Shown: positions 51,050-63,345, numbered from the stretch's first letter. The stretch is DNA of 64,000 bases from Heterocephalus glaber (GCF_000247695.1 NW_004624801.1:6572860-6636859), one strand, 5' to 3'. Notes: generated from the letters alone by a model not told the origin. Numbers and translations are program-made.

Positions 51050-51605
51050 GAATAATGGGCGCCCACAGAGGTTCATGTCCGGTCCTCAGCACCTGTGCAA
51101 GTGTTCCTACGTGTGGTTAAGGGGCTTGAGATGGGAGATTATCCTGGGTGATCTGCGTGGGCCCATTTTGGTCCTAGGAGCTTCATAAGAGGGAGGCAGG
51201 ACGTTCAGAGTCTGAGACAGAAGCAGAGGTCAGAGCAAGGTGCAACTAGGGACAGAAAGGGCTTGGGAGTAGGGTAGAGATGAGGATGAGGATAGAGAGA
51301 CAGACGGGCTGGAAGATGCTGCCTGCTGGCTTCTAACATGCAGGATGTTGCCAGAAGTCAAGAAAGGCAGACAGCCTGTAGCAGCTGGAAAAGCAAGGAA
51401 ACAGCATCAACCTTGATTTTAGCCAACTGAGACCCACTTTGGGCTCTTTTTTCTTTTTTTCTTTTGAAGTTCTGGAGATGGAACCCAGGGCCTTGTGCAT
51501 GCTAAGCAACACTTCCCCCAGCCCCTGTTTTGGACTCTCAGAGCTATGGAGAATAAATTTGTTTTAAGCCACCAAATTACTTTGTGGTAATGTGTTGAGT
51601 CTCCC
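51050..51605 (+). mobile_element. MLT1-like LTR interrupted by an ID-type SINE
   Basis: MLT1-type phrases: GGAGATTATCCTGGGTGATC, GCTTCATAAGAGGGAGGCAGGA, GAGAATAAATTTGTTTTAAGCC, CTTTGTGGTAATGTG. A reversed, older ID (about 51448-51524) breaks the 3' third. Partner of the copy at 42180-42620. Confidence 0.75.
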
Positions 51606-51904
51606 TCATTTCTGTACAGGAACCCCAAAGCTGATGGCCTGGATTCCTCAGGCGCCTCTCAGCGCTAGTCAACACTTCCAGTGTCTAGGCGAGAAGCTAA
51701 GTTGCGGGGTGCACAGGGGTGCTTGCTGGGGTGCCCACTGCCACCTTCATCCTCCTCGTGGCTCCCAGCCACACACACCTGAGCCAGTGTCTCTCCGGGA
51801 GCTTCCTGGACTTTGTGCAGCCTGGGGCTCCTCCCATGTACCGCGGGGGTGGAGTTCTGTAAAAGCCATCTCTGCATAAATTTATTACATTTCATTTAAA
51901 ATAA

Positions 51905-52165
51905 TTTTAGTAGACTTTATTTTTTAGAGCAGTTTTAGGTTCCTGGTAAAATTGAGCAGCACGTACAGGGTTCTCCTATCCCCCACGCCCTAGTCAGAGC
52001 AGTACGAGTGTTACAATCCACGGGCCCACATGGACACACCATCCCGTGAAGTCCACAGCTTACCATTGGGTTCATTCGGTATTGGACATTCTGTGCCTTC
52101 TGTGGATTGTGACCAGTGCAAGTGACGTGTCCTCATCATAGTATTGTACAGGGAAGTTTCACTGA
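51905..52165 (-). mobile_element. Old L1 fragment (L1M-like), minus orientation
   Basis: Homologous to 23280-23560: AGAGCAGTTTTAGGTTCCTGG, GAGTGTTACAATCCACGGG, TTCGGTATTGGACATTCTGTG. Confidence 0.75.
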
Positions 52166-52175
52166 AGTATAACTT

Positions 52176-52430
52176 CTTTCTGGTCTTGGTGTAGGAATTA
52201 GACCCAGGGCCTCAGGGATATTAAGCATGCACCCTGTCACTGAGCCACATTCCCAGCCCTTCTGAAATTTCGCTTTTTTTTTTGGAGACGGGATTGCATT
52301 ATAAGTTCAGAATGGCCTTGAACACACTATGTAGCTCAGGCTGGCTTCAGACTCATGGTCTGAAGACTCAGGCTCTTGCCTCAGCCTCCCGAATGCTGAG
52401 ATTACAGGTGTGTTCCTGATGCCTGGCCTC
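52176..52430 (-). mobile_element. Reversed old ID followed by reversed B1 with internal duplication
   Basis: 52176-52258: ID of BC1-like type (AAGCATGCACCCTGTCACTGAGCC). 52274-52430: B1 with two units (TTGAACACACTATGTAGC and TTCAGACTCATGG). Confidence 0.82.
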
Positions 52431-53740
52431 AACATTTCACTTTTAATGCAGACTTTTTAAAGTTGTGCTTTGAATGCAGAGCACAAGAAAAGCTGTGCAA
52501 ATCAAGATGGGGCCTCTCAGTAGGTAAGAGGTGTAACTCCCACATACTTCCTCCCACCACTTCCACCAGCTGCCTATTAAGTATATGTTGCTTTTTACAA
52601 AGAGGAGCAGGTGGTCAAGTGCAGCTAGGTCTGTAAAATCATCCCAAACATATGACAAAATGTTTCAAGTCATGCGCACTTAATGGGATAAAGTCTGAAA
52701 ACACTGAGCCCCTGCCGTACTTTAGTGGAGAGAAATCCCACAGGAAGCAAAACCCACAGGGCTTTGCCCTTCCAGAATTTCTGGTCTAACACCGCCCTTG
52801 GGAGCTTTAGCCAATGCTGTTCCCAAACGTGGTCTGCATGCCGGGAAGAAGGGCTTGCTGGGCTAATACAATGGAACTTGCCTGGGAGGAAACAGAGCTG
52901 GGCTTGCAGGTCCGAGTAAAGTCCTGCATCAGAGAAGGGCCAGGCCCAGCTCAGGACACTAGGCCCCGGCAGGCTTTCTCTCCCCAGGTTTCTTCTTTCT
53001 TCTTGACGTTGTTGCCTGGCTCCATGAGAGGATGGCGGAGGCTGGCAGCCGAGGAGCCTGGATTCTTATCCCAGCTGGGCATCTGTAGGCAGGGCCTATC
53101 CTCTCTAAGATCCAATTTTCTCATAAACATCAAGGTTTGGACATGATGGCTTCAAGTATTTCTAGCCAAGATATTCTCTGACTCTTTCCCAGCTAGAGAA
53201 CCTGCTGGAATCTGGCCCAACATGGTTTATTTGCAAATCCTGGCCAACCAGACACCATCCACCCTTAGCTGGTGATTTAGACTAATTCCAAATGGCTGGG
53301 CAGAATCCCTCATTGATTGAGAAATTAAAAAGTTCCAGGTGGCACGGATGTCTTTCCGGCTGCTGAGCGCATAGAAATTGCTGATTTGGGAGCCTCAGCT
53401 ACAGAGAAAGGCAGTGCCCTTCCATGCCCTGCAGAGGGCGGCCTGCTCTTGGGATTGGGCTTTGCCTTTGGAGGTGGCTGCCGTGAAGGGGTGGGAGAGG
53501 AACTGAGTCCACAGGGTAAATGACAGTGTTCAAGTTCAGCTCAGCCCCTCAGAGGGAGTTCCTACTGCAGCTTCCAACTCACTCAGCTCTCCAGGATGGT
53601 GAAGGCATTTGATCTGTGGCCTCTTCTGAGGTCCCTAAGTGAGTCCCTGAGTTCATGGATTGTCCTTATCATTCATTTTCTCTTGGCCAAGCACTGAGAG
53701 TTCGATTATGGAAAACGGAAAACCTTCCCAGATATCACTC
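52431..53740. other. Intergenic stretch, mostly unassigned
   Basis: About 1.3 kb. A weak MIR-like trace (GAGCCTGGATTCTTATCCC, TCTAAGATCCAATTTTCTCAT) lies near 53050-53130. Nothing else is recognised. Confidence 0.4.
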
Positions 53741-53741
53741 A

Positions 53742-53945
53742 CCACCCCCACCCCGTACCGGGGATCAAACTCAGGACCTTGCGCTTGCCAGGCAGGCGGG
53801 CCGCCACTGAGCTACTTCCCCACCCCTTTTTACTTTTTATTTTGAGACAAGGTCTTGCTAAGTTGCCCAGGCAGGATGAGAACTCTTGATCCTCCTGCCT
53901 CAGCCTCCCTCTGTGCTGGGATTATAGGCATGCACCACCACACTT
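53742..53945 (-). mobile_element. Reversed ID followed by reversed B1
   Basis: 53742-53826 ID (CCGTACCGGGGATCAAACTC) and 53827-53945 B1 (TTGAGACAAGGTCTTGC to GGCATGCACCACC). Confidence 0.88.
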
Positions 53946-53965
53946 GATTCAGATATCACTCCTTT

Positions 53966-54087
53966 GAAAGTAGTTTTGGGGGCTGGGGATTTAGCTCAAT
54001 GGTTCCGGCGCCTGCCTCACAAGCGCAAGGTCCCGAGTTCAATCCCCAGTACCAAAAACAACAACAACAAAAAAGAAAGTAGTTTTG
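53966..54087 (+). mobile_element. ID SINE with target duplication
   Basis: 53979-54074, tail (AAC)n, flanked by GAAAGTAGTTTTG on both sides. Confidence 0.92.
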
Positions 54088-54138
54088 ACTAAAACCATAT
54101 GTAGGCTCCAGTAAGAGTGATTCATTTAGGTCTTGTTG

Positions 54139-54221
54139 CTTTTTTTTGATACCAGGGATCGAACTCAGGACCTTGCGCTTGTGAGGCAGGCATGGTGCCA
54201 CTGAGCTAAATCCCCGGCCCC
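54139..54221 (-). mobile_element. ID SINE, minus orientation
   Basis: GATACCAGGGATCGAACTC to GAGCTAAATCCCCGGCCCC. GTCTTGTT / CTCTTGTT flanks suggest the target site. Confidence 0.9.
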
Positions 54222-54369
54222 TAGCTCTTGTTTCTCTTGACCTGAGGAGAAAACACAAATCAAGAAGCTTGGACAGTAATAGTTGAAATGACCAAATAAA
54301 CTCTTTTTGAATCAAGGGTGCATTTTCCCCCCAAGCACTAGAATTCTTAGAAAGTCCAACGGTGTGTTA

Positions 54370-54700
54370 GCTCTCCACTGGTATAACAAATACCTGAGAT
54401 AAATCAGCTTGCAGAGAGGGAAGGTGTATGGACTTTTGCTCCCTCTTTTAGAGATTGCTGATGATGGCCACACTGCTTCTGGCAGCATGTTGTGGAGGGA
54501 GGAGGAGCTCAGCAAGAGCACTAGTCTTGTGGCTGGGACGCGGAAGAGAGGAAGAGCCCAGGGTGGCACAGTTCCGCAGGGGCCACAACCCCAGGGGCCT
54601 GAGGACCTCCCAGTTGCCCCCTCAGGGAGGATCCGTCACCTCCTGACAGTGCCGTCCTGGGGGCCGAGCCTTTAACACACAGGCCTTCGGAGGACACTTA
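54370..54700 (-). mobile_element. LTR-like fragment (MLT1/MaLR), minus orientation
   Basis: Opens CTCCACTGGTATAACAAATACC and includes GACCTCCCAGTTGCCCCCTCAGG-type reversed LTR phrases. Boundaries uncertain. Confidence 0.5.
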
Positions 54701-55219
54701 AGGCCCAAACTATCACCGCTGGGATTGGTAATGTAGATCTACCTATGCCTATCTTTTTATGTCTACCAATGTATGTATGTACCTATGTCTATCTTTTTAA
54801 CCCCAAACCCATTCCGTATGGCTGCAGCTTACCAGGAAGGGGCTGGAGGGCAGAACACTGTATGCAAAGGAAGGGCCTTAACCTGTTGTTGCTGGTGCCT
54901 TTGTGGCAGCCCCCCACTGCCCAGGAGTTGTAGTCCTGCCGGTAATCCCCGCTGGGTTCCCCTGGCCCTCTGTGATCCCCTCGGTCCCCTTTGCTTTTGT
55001 ACACGTGCAGGATGGCGATGCTCGGGCTGGCTCCGGGCGTCATGGGTCCCTCATCTGCTCTGGGATGGCATTGTCCACCAGACATGTGCGGAACATCCTT
55101 AGGACTTGCCACCGGAAGAGGTAGCTACTGCCCAACACAAGCTGCTTTTGAGGGAATATTTCCTGTTCTCCGCTGCTCTTCAGTCGTAGCTTGAGTGGCA
55201 GCTCGAGAAAGACATTTCC

Positions 55220-55625
55220 AAGTTCCAGTCCTCTGTGCCTGCAATGTGCCCTTGTTTGGAAAGTCTCTGCAGATGTAATCAAGTTAAGGACCTGTAGACA
55301 AGCTCCTCCTGAATCAGGGTACATGCTCACCCAAGGGCTGGTGTCCCTGAAGATAAAGGAAAGGGAGATCTGGGACACAGAGAGGGAAGGTGATGTGCAG
55401 TTGTAGGCAGACAGGAGTGATCCATCTACGACCACTGAGGCTTCTCGGCCACCACCGGACTCCAGGGCCGAGGCTGGGGGTGGACTCTCCGTGGAGCTCA
55501 GAAGGAACCTATCCTGCCCACACCTTGATGTTGGTCTTCTGACCGTCAGCATGGAGAGACGATAATTCCCTATAGTTTGAAGCCACCTGGTTTATGATAA
55601 TTCATTACAGTAACCCTAGAAAATT
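55220..55625 (+). mobile_element. MLT1-like LTR, plus orientation
   Basis: GTGCCCTTGTTTGGAAAGTC, TCTGCAGATGTAATCAAGTTAAGG and GAAGCCACCTGGTTTATGATAATTCATTACAGTAACCC are diagnostic of MLT1-type elements. 54701-55219 and 55626-56365 show nothing else recognised. Confidence 0.72.
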
Positions 55626-56365
55626 CAGACACCTCTCAGAAGTCTTTAAAATTGTGCTAAGAGTGAAATACCTGTCTCTTACTTTGGGCCTTCAGTTAAA
55701 TGATTGTTTTTGAATAATTTGTGTTCTGGGACTTTTACTTTATCTGCATCAGTCCTGACTCTCCTCCGCTTGGGCCGTTGCAGACTTTCTGTGAGTAGAT
55801 TCTCCTACTCCCAGCTGTCCCTGCCCTGCCAGCTTTGCTGACAGCCTGTGGGGCAGAGGACCCACCTTTCTCACCTCCCTGGGGTGAGCTGCTCATCCCC
55901 GAGGCCCAAGAGTGCAAAGCTGAACAAATCCTTGAGGGCAGGAGCTGTTTTCTCCTACTCGTCTTCAGTTGGCTGTTGACTTCCTGAAGACAGACTTTCC
56001 CTTCTAATAACTTCTCAGCTTGCCATAATTGCTTGGACTCCTACTGTCAGACAGATAGAGAGGCCAGGACCCTGCTGCTGCTCACATTCCTCCAGAGAGA
56101 GAGGGAAAATAATGGCAGTTGTTCAGGAGCATCCTCTGGCCCTGGAGAGACCCACTATGGAAGGTGAGATTTACCCTGAGTGGGGCCAGCTCCACGTGGG
56201 TGAGGTCCCTGCTGCTCCCAGCTGCCTCTTCAGTGCAGAAATATACAGGTCTTCTAGAAGGGGGTGCCAGAGGCCCTGGCCGGTCTTGATGGGTAGGGCT
56301 GCATTGCTAAGGAGCAGGAGGCCGAGGGACGGCTCTGCAGGTAAGCAGGTGGTCTTGCCAGCTCT

Positions 56366-56532
56366 CTAGCTTTCCACCATCTCCGTATCTAACCGTGGGA
56401 CTGGGCTTTGGTTTTATGCAAGTAGAGAGGGCAGGTTCTTGAGACTCGGTGGTTGCCACAAGGGGAGGAAATGAGCACAGGGAGGCGTGGGCTGCAGAGG
56501 TGGGGTGCTGAGGACCAACCTGCACTTTCTCT
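56366..56532. repeat. 165-bp direct repeat, copy 1
   Basis: Shares with 57594-57770: CTTTCCACCATCTCCGT, TCTAACCGTGG, GGTTTTATGCA, AGGGCAGGTTC, CACAGGGAGGC and TGGGCTGCA in the same order. Not a SINE family I recognise. Confidence 0.8.
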
Positions 56533-57593
56533 GGGCAGAAAGCATTCTGCTCTCACCTCTGACGCCTGCCCAGATGGTGGCTCTTCCTGGATCATCTGCT
56601 GCTGCTGGGAGCTGGTGTCATGGTTGAGGGCCCGTACAGGGTGCGCCTTGTCCAGGAGCAAAGTGGAAAGCCACATGGTGTGGGCTCAGCATGACAGGTG
56701 TGACGATCCTCTCTTTGGGCCATGGTGGATAGACACAGCTAGGTTCACGGTACAACCTGCTGCCTCTTAGATATCACCCTGGCCAAAGGTTTAACGCTCC
56801 TGGGCCTTGATTTCATCTGCAACACAGAAGACAGGGCTGTGAGAGGGTTCTTGTGGCCCTGGTTTAGGGGATGCTCAGATTCTCCTTCAGTGGGGAGTAA
56901 ATAGGATGAGAGGTTCCTGTGCATAAAGGAGACGTGGATGGGCTCAGGGAGTTGAAATGTCACCTTCATCTCCCCTCCCAGGAGGACGAGTATGCGGACC
57001 AACACCCACCAAGACAGAAGTGTGCTCCGTCTTTCTCTTTTCAGCAGCAAATTTTCCCTCTGGGTCCCGAAGTGGACAGAATGGTGGTCGACGTCAACCT
57101 AGGCTGTGGTATCCGGCCCCAAGCTCTGCATCCAGCAGGTAAACTGCAGGAGGATTATTTTCTGCTCCTGCCAACCACTCAGCACCACTTTACATGGCAT
57201 TCAGTGCCCTCAATCGTGAAGGCTGCCCAGCCCTGCTGCCCACCCAGTGGCATTCAGGGCAGGGACAAATGAGAGGGGGCAGAGAAGATCTAGAGATGGA
57301 CCTGTTCAGACGGGGCACGGGGCAGTGCTTGTCTGAGTCAGTTCCAGGACCCACTGCTCTATGCCCTTGGTACATACTGTATTTTTACTGTCAGCATATA
57401 TTACTTTTATTACTTTTATATTGGTGAGAAAAACCCTCGCATTTCAAATTTGCATCTACAAAGTCAAACTAGATGCCACTGAATCGAAAGCATCAGTGAG
57501 GCAAAGCTTGAAAGGGAGTGGATTTGTGTTCACGCTCCCATGCAGCAACCCTTCCCTGCCGTGTTGCCACCCGATGCCCTTCATGTTCCCCTG

Positions 57594-57770
57594 GCTTTCC
57601 ACCATCTCCGTCTAACCGTGGAACTGGGCTTCGGTTTTATGCAGGTAGACAGGGCAGGTTCCTGAGACACAGTAGGAGCCAAAAGGGAGGAAAATGAAGG
57701 AAGGAAACAAGCACAGGGAGGCATGGGCTGCAAAGATGGGATGCTCACACCCGCCCGCATTTTCCGTCAT
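57594..57770. repeat. 165-bp direct repeat, copy 2
   Basis: Second copy of 56366-56532, same orientation, with a short insertion (GAAGGAAGGAAACA). The intervening 1.06 kb holds no recognisable element. Confidence 0.8.
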
Positions 57771-57894
57771 AAACCTAGCTGCCACCCCCTCCCCTTGACC
57801 CGCCGCTTCCTTTCCCTAGCTCCAAGCTGTCCTGCAGGTCTGTCCTCAGCCCCTCAGAGCTCCTGGACCAGGAACCTCGACATCGGAGGTGTTG

Positions 57895-58110
57895 ATTTCC
57901 TGTAGCTGCTGTGACTTCCTACAAACTGGTGGCTTGAACCAGTAGGCACTCGATGTCTCCTGGCTCAAGGCAGACATCCAGCGTGCAGGTACTGGAGAGC
58001 AGGTCCCCTCCAAACACCCTGGTGGAGGAGCCATCCTCGCCTCTTCTGGCTGATTGGCTGCCTTGCTGTGGCTGTATCACTCCCATCTCCCCTGTGCCCC
58101 CCTGCCCTTC
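57895..58110 (-). mobile_element. LTR-like fragment, minus orientation, uncertain
   Basis: TCCTGTAGCTGCTGTGACTTCC, CAAACTGGTGGCTTGAACC follows the opening of reversed MLT1/MaLR elements. Diverged. Confidence 0.45.
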
Positions 58111-58228
58111 TCTAAAGACACTTTTCACTGGATTTAAGTCTAACTGGATGATCCAGGTTGGTTTTAATCTCAACACCGTCAACTTGATTATATGTGCAGA
58201 GAATCTTTTTCTGAAAAAGGTCCTATTC

Positions 58229-58354
58229 ATATTTTCCGTGATGCCGGCCGGGGATTTAGCTTAGTGGTTCCACTGCCTGCCTTACAAGCTCACGGACCGG
58301 AGTTCAATCCCTGGTACCAAAAAAACAAAAACAAAAACATATTTTCTGTGATGT
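58229..58354 (+). mobile_element. ID SINE with 16-bp target duplication
   Basis: 58245-58338 with a (CAAAAA)n tail. Flanks CATATTTTCCGTGATG and CATATTTTCTGTGATG differ at one base, which dates the insertion as slightly older than the copies with exact repeats. Confidence 0.9.
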
Positions 58355-60440
58355 GCACACAGCTTTGGGGGTGGGGGACCCAACCAACTGCACAGGAGAG
58401 CCAGGGGCAATGGGGTACAGCTTGGTTGTGACCCTGAGCTGCCCTCTCTCCCCTGGCTACTCTCTGAAATGTGGCCTCTCCGTATCTTTTTCTCACCTTA
58501 TAAACCCCCCAAACAATGCAAAGACTATTATTTTTCAAGGCCCCTACCTCCTGTTCTCCATCCATGCCATCTTCCCCAGCTCCCACCTGCCTCGCCACCG
58601 TGGGCTCCCCCTTCTCTCTGCCTTGCCCTTCTGACTGAGCCTGCCTTCCTAAGGGCACCCTGACTCTGTACATGGCAAGGGCAGCCTCTGCTCTTGGGTC
58701 TCAACATCCTTTTCCTCTTCTCCACCTTTTGTGCAGCGGTGCCGTCTCTCCCCTCTGCCTTAGGGCAGCACCCCCATCTGTAGCACAGGGGAGCAGCCAG
58801 GGCGACTGGGGACAGGAAAGTGGCTAAGACTCAGGTCTTCCTGGGCTGTGTGATGCTCCATGTGGGCCTCCCAGGACTGTAGGAAGGTTGAACACAGCAT
58901 TGGCAGGAGCTACACCAGCTGAAGGAGGACTTTTCAGCTTCTCTTGCCCAGAATTCAGGTGCCCATGAGTGTGTGTGACCCTGCTATGTGCCTGGGTGAC
59001 CTGGCCTCCTTCTCTCTACTCTGTGCTTTGAGGGTGAAATGGTGCCAGAAGCAGGTTTGAACACCCCAGGATGTCTAGCTTGGGCGCACAGGCCTCATCA
59101 TTGTGTGGTTCAAGTTTCTTCCAGCTGGGCCGTTGAACGCTAGGTAACAAGGCCCTGTGCCTGCTGCGGCCTGGCTGGAGCAACTGCATTTCTGCTGCTG
59201 AAATTCTACGTGGATTAGTTAGAATGGGGGGAGGTGTTTCTCCTGAAGTATTTACCAGCTTTCAGGAGACCAAACCACCTCGCAGTGTCCATTTGCAGAT
59301 GGGCTCTGTGTCTTGGGTGGGGGTGCAGGCCTGCTCTGAGGGCCTCGGGGTGGGGAGGAAGCCTATCTGGCCCAGGGCTTTGAAACACTTCATTCTCAGA
59401 AGCCATGGGGACTTGGAAATGCCCTTCTCAGGGTTGGCCAGGAGAATGCTGCAGGAAGTTCCTCCCACAGAGACGCTGGAGCCTTGTCTGCCTTTCTTTT
59501 TTCCCGGAGAGGAGCCGATGCATTCTCTAGGAGTTGGAACTCAGTTTCCATCCACGCCCTGCTCTGGGCCATGGCAGGTCTGGGTGAGCACAGGGGCTCC
59601 CAGATGTCCTGGGGGTGTTTGTAGGGCCCCTGCTGTAGATAAGGGAGGCTTCTCCATGACAGGGCTGAACAAGCCACTGCCAACCGTTCTACCCATATTC
59701 AGCCCAAGGAGGTAGTGGGAAAGGCCCAGGGCCGAATCTTCATGATGAACTTTGGTCTCCATGCTGGCTCCCAGGCGTGCCTGGGGGCCCCCTCTCCACG
59801 GAGGTGGCTTTGGATCTGTCCACTCTCATGGTTTTCTTTTGTGCTACTGTGATTTGGACAAAGCCCCCAGCTCTGGCCTCAAAGCCTCCTGAACACTGGC
59901 TGCCCAGCACGCAGCGCAGTTGTGTCTCTTGTTCACGGTCGCGCATCCACCTGGACCAGCCTGTTTTCATCTGACTCGCTTTCCCACCCCATCAGACCGA
60001 CTGCCAAGCTGCTTCTAAGCTTCAAGCCAAGCCCAGCTGAGCAGAATCCCCAGCCGGCTCTGCCTTGGGTGCTGGCCCTCTTTCAGAGGCAGACCACGGT
60101 CATATTATTTCTCCTCCCTTTAAAAAAATGACTTTGAGGGTGATAAATACTGATTTGTATTGCACAGAGAGAGGACAAGTAAGTAGGTCAAACTACAGGT
60201 GTGGGGTTGATCCTCAAGGTGAGCAGGGTAGCACAGGGTAATCGCCTTGGGCCAGAGGAACAGCAAATAAATCCAGGTCCTCCCCCGCCCATCTTGACAT
60301 CTCTGCCCACTGGCCAAAAGGAGGCAGGTCATAAGCTGGGTAATGGGGCTTGGGTTTGAATGTAATGAAACACTGTACTGAGGAGTCTGTTTTGTGGACA
60401 GATTCTTTTCATGTATTTAAGATATTCAAATCAGATATGA
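58355..60440. other. Intergenic stretch, nothing recognised
   Basis: About 2.1 kb of GC-richer sequence with overlapping open frames on both strands. No SINE, LTR or exon is recognised. The frames lack family motifs. Confidence 0.4.
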
Positions 60441-60444
60441 TCCT

Positions 60445-60900
60445 TCAAACCAGCTATGGTGGCTCCTGCCTGTAACTCCAGAATTTGGGAGGCTGAGGCA
60501 GGAGGACTGCTGCAAGGGCAATTCAAGGGCAGCCTGGGCTACACAGTTCAAGGTCAGTCTGAACTACATAGCAAGATTCTGTCTCCAAAAACCAAAAACA
60601 TTTAAAAAATAAAGAAATAAAATAAGAGATCCTCCACCACCTGCCCTGTTGCCCCTGCTGCTGGGGGTTGAACTCAGGGAGCACTGAGCTACATCTCCAA
60701 CTCTTTAATTTTATTTTGAGATAGGGTCTTGCTAAATTGCTCAGGCTGGCCTCAAACTTGTAATATTCCTGGCTCAGCTTCCTGAGTGGCTGGGATTACA
60801 GATGTGCACCACAGTGCCCATGTGGCTCAGTGGTAAAGTGCTTGCCTAGCATGGTCAAGACTCTGGATTCTATTCCCAGCACCAAACCACCACCACAACA
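60445..60900. mobile_element. Forward B1, reversed B1-dID, old forward ID
   Basis: 60445-60600: B1 with internal duplication. 60640-60820: reversed B1-dID (GGGGGTTGAACTCAGGG, GCACTGAGCTACATCTCC, then B1). 60824-60900: old BC1-like ID (GTGGCTCAGTGGTAAAGTGC, TTGCCTAGCATGG). Confidence 0.83.
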
Positions 60901-60934
60901 AACTTAAAAGCTTGAATTAGAAATAATGCCCCAC

Positions 60935-61095
60935 AAGCCAGGCATGGTGGTGCACGCCTGTAGTCCGAGCACTCCGGAGGTTGAGGCAGGAGGATCACTG
61001 AGGGTTCAAGGCCAGCCTGGGCTACTTAGTGAGTTTAGGGCCAGCCTGAACTACAAATGGAGACCCTTCCTCAAAACAAAACCAAAACCAAACAA
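60935..61095 (+). mobile_element. B1 SINE with internal duplication
   Basis: GCCAGGCATGGTGGTGCACGC, then AGGCCAGCCTGGGCTACTTAG and GGGCCAGCCTGAACTACA, ending in (CAAAAC)n. Confidence 0.9.
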
Positions 61096-61484
61096 AGAAG
61101 CAATGCCCCACATTAAGTAAGATATATACCTGTTTGGTTGGCACTTAAGTTCTCCCAGATAGGCTGCCTTTTACATGAAAGAGGGAGAGTTACCATAAGG
61201 TAAGTTGGGAAAGTCGGACCTCCTGGCTTCAGAAACCTGAAAGCAAGTGCTATCCATTTCCCTGCTCCCTTCCCTCTGCCATAGGCTGAGCAGATTTTTC
61301 TGACTTTGAAAGAATTTGGAAGTTTGGAATATTAAAACAACCACAATACAACAACAAACCCTGAAGTTTTGATGTCAAAATCTGTGCTCCTATTTTTTTT
61401 AGATGTACATCTTATTTGTGACTGTATGTATAAGAATGGATGTGAGACTGGAACTTGTCCATGGATCATGTGTCTGTGTCTGTG

Positions 61485-61760
61485 CATTAGTTAGCTACTG
61501 CTGTGTAACAAATGATCCCCAAATTACAGGCAGGATGGAAGCTGCAGGCTTTTTTGTAACTTAACCCTGGAAGTGACATCTTTCTACAGGCTGTGTATTC
61601 TCTTTGTTACAAGCAAGACTCTTGGTCTATCCCACATGGAGGGAAGGCGATTCAACAAGGGCTTGGGCACCAGGAGGTGAGAGTTGATGGGGAGGATCCT
61701 GCAAGCTGCCCCCTACTGGATTCTCTGACTATGAGAATATACATGCATTGGGGGGTATGT
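61485..61760 (-). mobile_element. LTR-like fragment, minus orientation
   Basis: TGCATTAGTTAGCTACTGCTG, GTGTAACAAATGATCCCC resembles the reversed 3' end of MaLR/MLT-type LTRs. The extent is approximate. Confidence 0.5.
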
Positions 61761-62480
61761 AATTTTGGTTTTGTAGGAAGCTGTGAACACCTGCAGGTTT
61801 ATAGATCAGGATTGTTCTTTTTCTGGCTATCTGGAATGGAGAGGCTCTATTTAATGGTCCATTAATTTATTTGACTTGTACATTTTGCAAACAACTTGCT
61901 TCTGTCTCTGATGGAGCATCCTGTTGAAATCCACAAATTACAGATACATGTAACAGCAGGCAGCAGCCTATATACGAAAACACCAGCCATAAAATGTCAG
62001 CATGAAAAAATGTTTTGCCAACGGGTGTAGCTTTGCAGATGGGGCCTCTCCCTGAAAGGTGGATAAGACTTTATGCTCCGAGGCAGCTGTGCCAGATCTG
62101 AATTCAGGAATCCAGGCCCTTGTCTTACCCCGGAGACACCAGGTCTGTAGACAGTGGGCTCCCTCTGTGTCCGCAGCAGGTGCAAATGACTCTGTGAGCC
62201 TCAGATCTGATACAGCAACAACCCCACTGAGCAGGCAGATGGAGGTTGGGATCAGTTCACCATCCTTTCCTAAGCAAGAGCATGTTTGACAGTGACTGAG
62301 TCCCGAGATGTCCAGGGCCTGCTTGAGACCTGTTGCCCTGTTCCATTGAACTGAAGGGACATCCCCCGAGTGGCCACTTTGGATCAGTACCATCAGCCTG
62401 ACATTATTCCTGCTTCTTTCCTTCTGCCCTTTGTGGGAGCCCTGCTCAGCCTGGGGAGCCCTTGGTTCCTCTAGGGGTGT
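61761..62480. other. Intergenic stretch, nothing recognised
   Basis: No repeat or exon identified. The 141-aa minus-strand open frame (61968-62393) has no recognisable domain. Confidence 0.4.
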
Positions 62481-62484
62481 AACG

Positions 62485-62640
62485 TGGTAGCAAGTGCACT
62501 GCTCTGGGAGAGGACAGTACTTGACCCTGGCCTCACGGCTCCCGTTCCCTGCTCTGTGAGATGGGGATCATGCTATCTACTTGCAGAGACTGTGTGAGGA
62601 TGAAATAGCTCATACCAAGAGCTTAGCAGGATGGCAAACG
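62485..62640 (+). mobile_element. MIR SINE fragment
   Basis: GGTAGCAAGTGCACTGCTCTGG, CCCTGCTCTGTGAGATGGGG, TGTGAGGATGAAATAGCTCAT fit the MIR consensus in forward orientation. Confidence 0.7.
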
Positions 62641-63016
62641 TCTCACGGTTACATAACAGATTGGGTCTCTCCTCCCTCCTCCTCTCCCAGAAACCAAACG
62701 GAAACGAGTTTTCTTCTAATTGCTTGCAGACTTCCCAACTGTGTCGCGTAGAGGGGCATTACCTTTGGAGCAGGAGTGAGGACAGGGGAAAGGGTATGTG
62801 TATTTGCAGGGGCCAGGATGGAGGCACAGTGACAAGGGGTTGAAAAGACTGACACTGCTCTGCTCCACACTGCATTCTGGGAGTGTCTCTTGCAAAGGAT
62901 GGTAGTGTTATCAACTGGTCGGGCCTCCCCTTGCAGGAGCAGCTGCCTCTTCGATCCAGCCCCAATCCATTCCTCTGCAGGAGCTTTGCAGCCCAGCAGC
63001 TTCCTGGGTTCTGAGT

Positions 63017-63024
63017 GTGTATGC

Positions 63025-63056
<32 letters not shown>

Positions 63057-63066
63057 GCACGCACGT
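63017..63066. repeat. (TG)n microsatellite
   Basis: About 16 TG units with interspersed CG (TGCGTGTGT...GTGCGTGTGCACGCACG). Alternating purine-pyrimidine throughout. Confidence 0.95.
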
Positions 63067-63094
63067 AGTGGAGAAGGAGCCTTGGAAAGTGCCA

Positions 63095-63345
63095 CAGGCT
63101 GAATGTATGTCTGCCCCCATATTCCTATGTGGAAACCCCAACTCCCAACATGGTGGCATTTGGAGATGCACCCTGGGAGGTAATTTGGGGGCACGGTGGG
63201 ATTGGTGCTCTTTTAGGAAGACACTGGAGGGCGTGCTGCCTCTGTCTCTGCCACATGGGGACACAGTCCTGCAATCCAGGAAGGGCACTCACCAAGAGCC
63301 AAACCTCAGTCTTAGACTTCCTGCTTTCCACAGCTGTGAGAACTG
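63095..63345 (+). mobile_element. MLT1-like LTR fragment, plus orientation
   Basis: CACAGGCTGAATGTATGTCTG, CAACATGGTGGCATTTGGAG, CACATGGGGACACAG, CACAGCTGTGAGAACTGAATG follow MLT1 order. Confidence 0.7.

Noticed and set aside
62649..63288. A 181-aa minus-strand frame with a His/Thr repeat
   Set aside because: The repeat is the translated (TG)n microsatellite. The rest lies in an LTR fragment.
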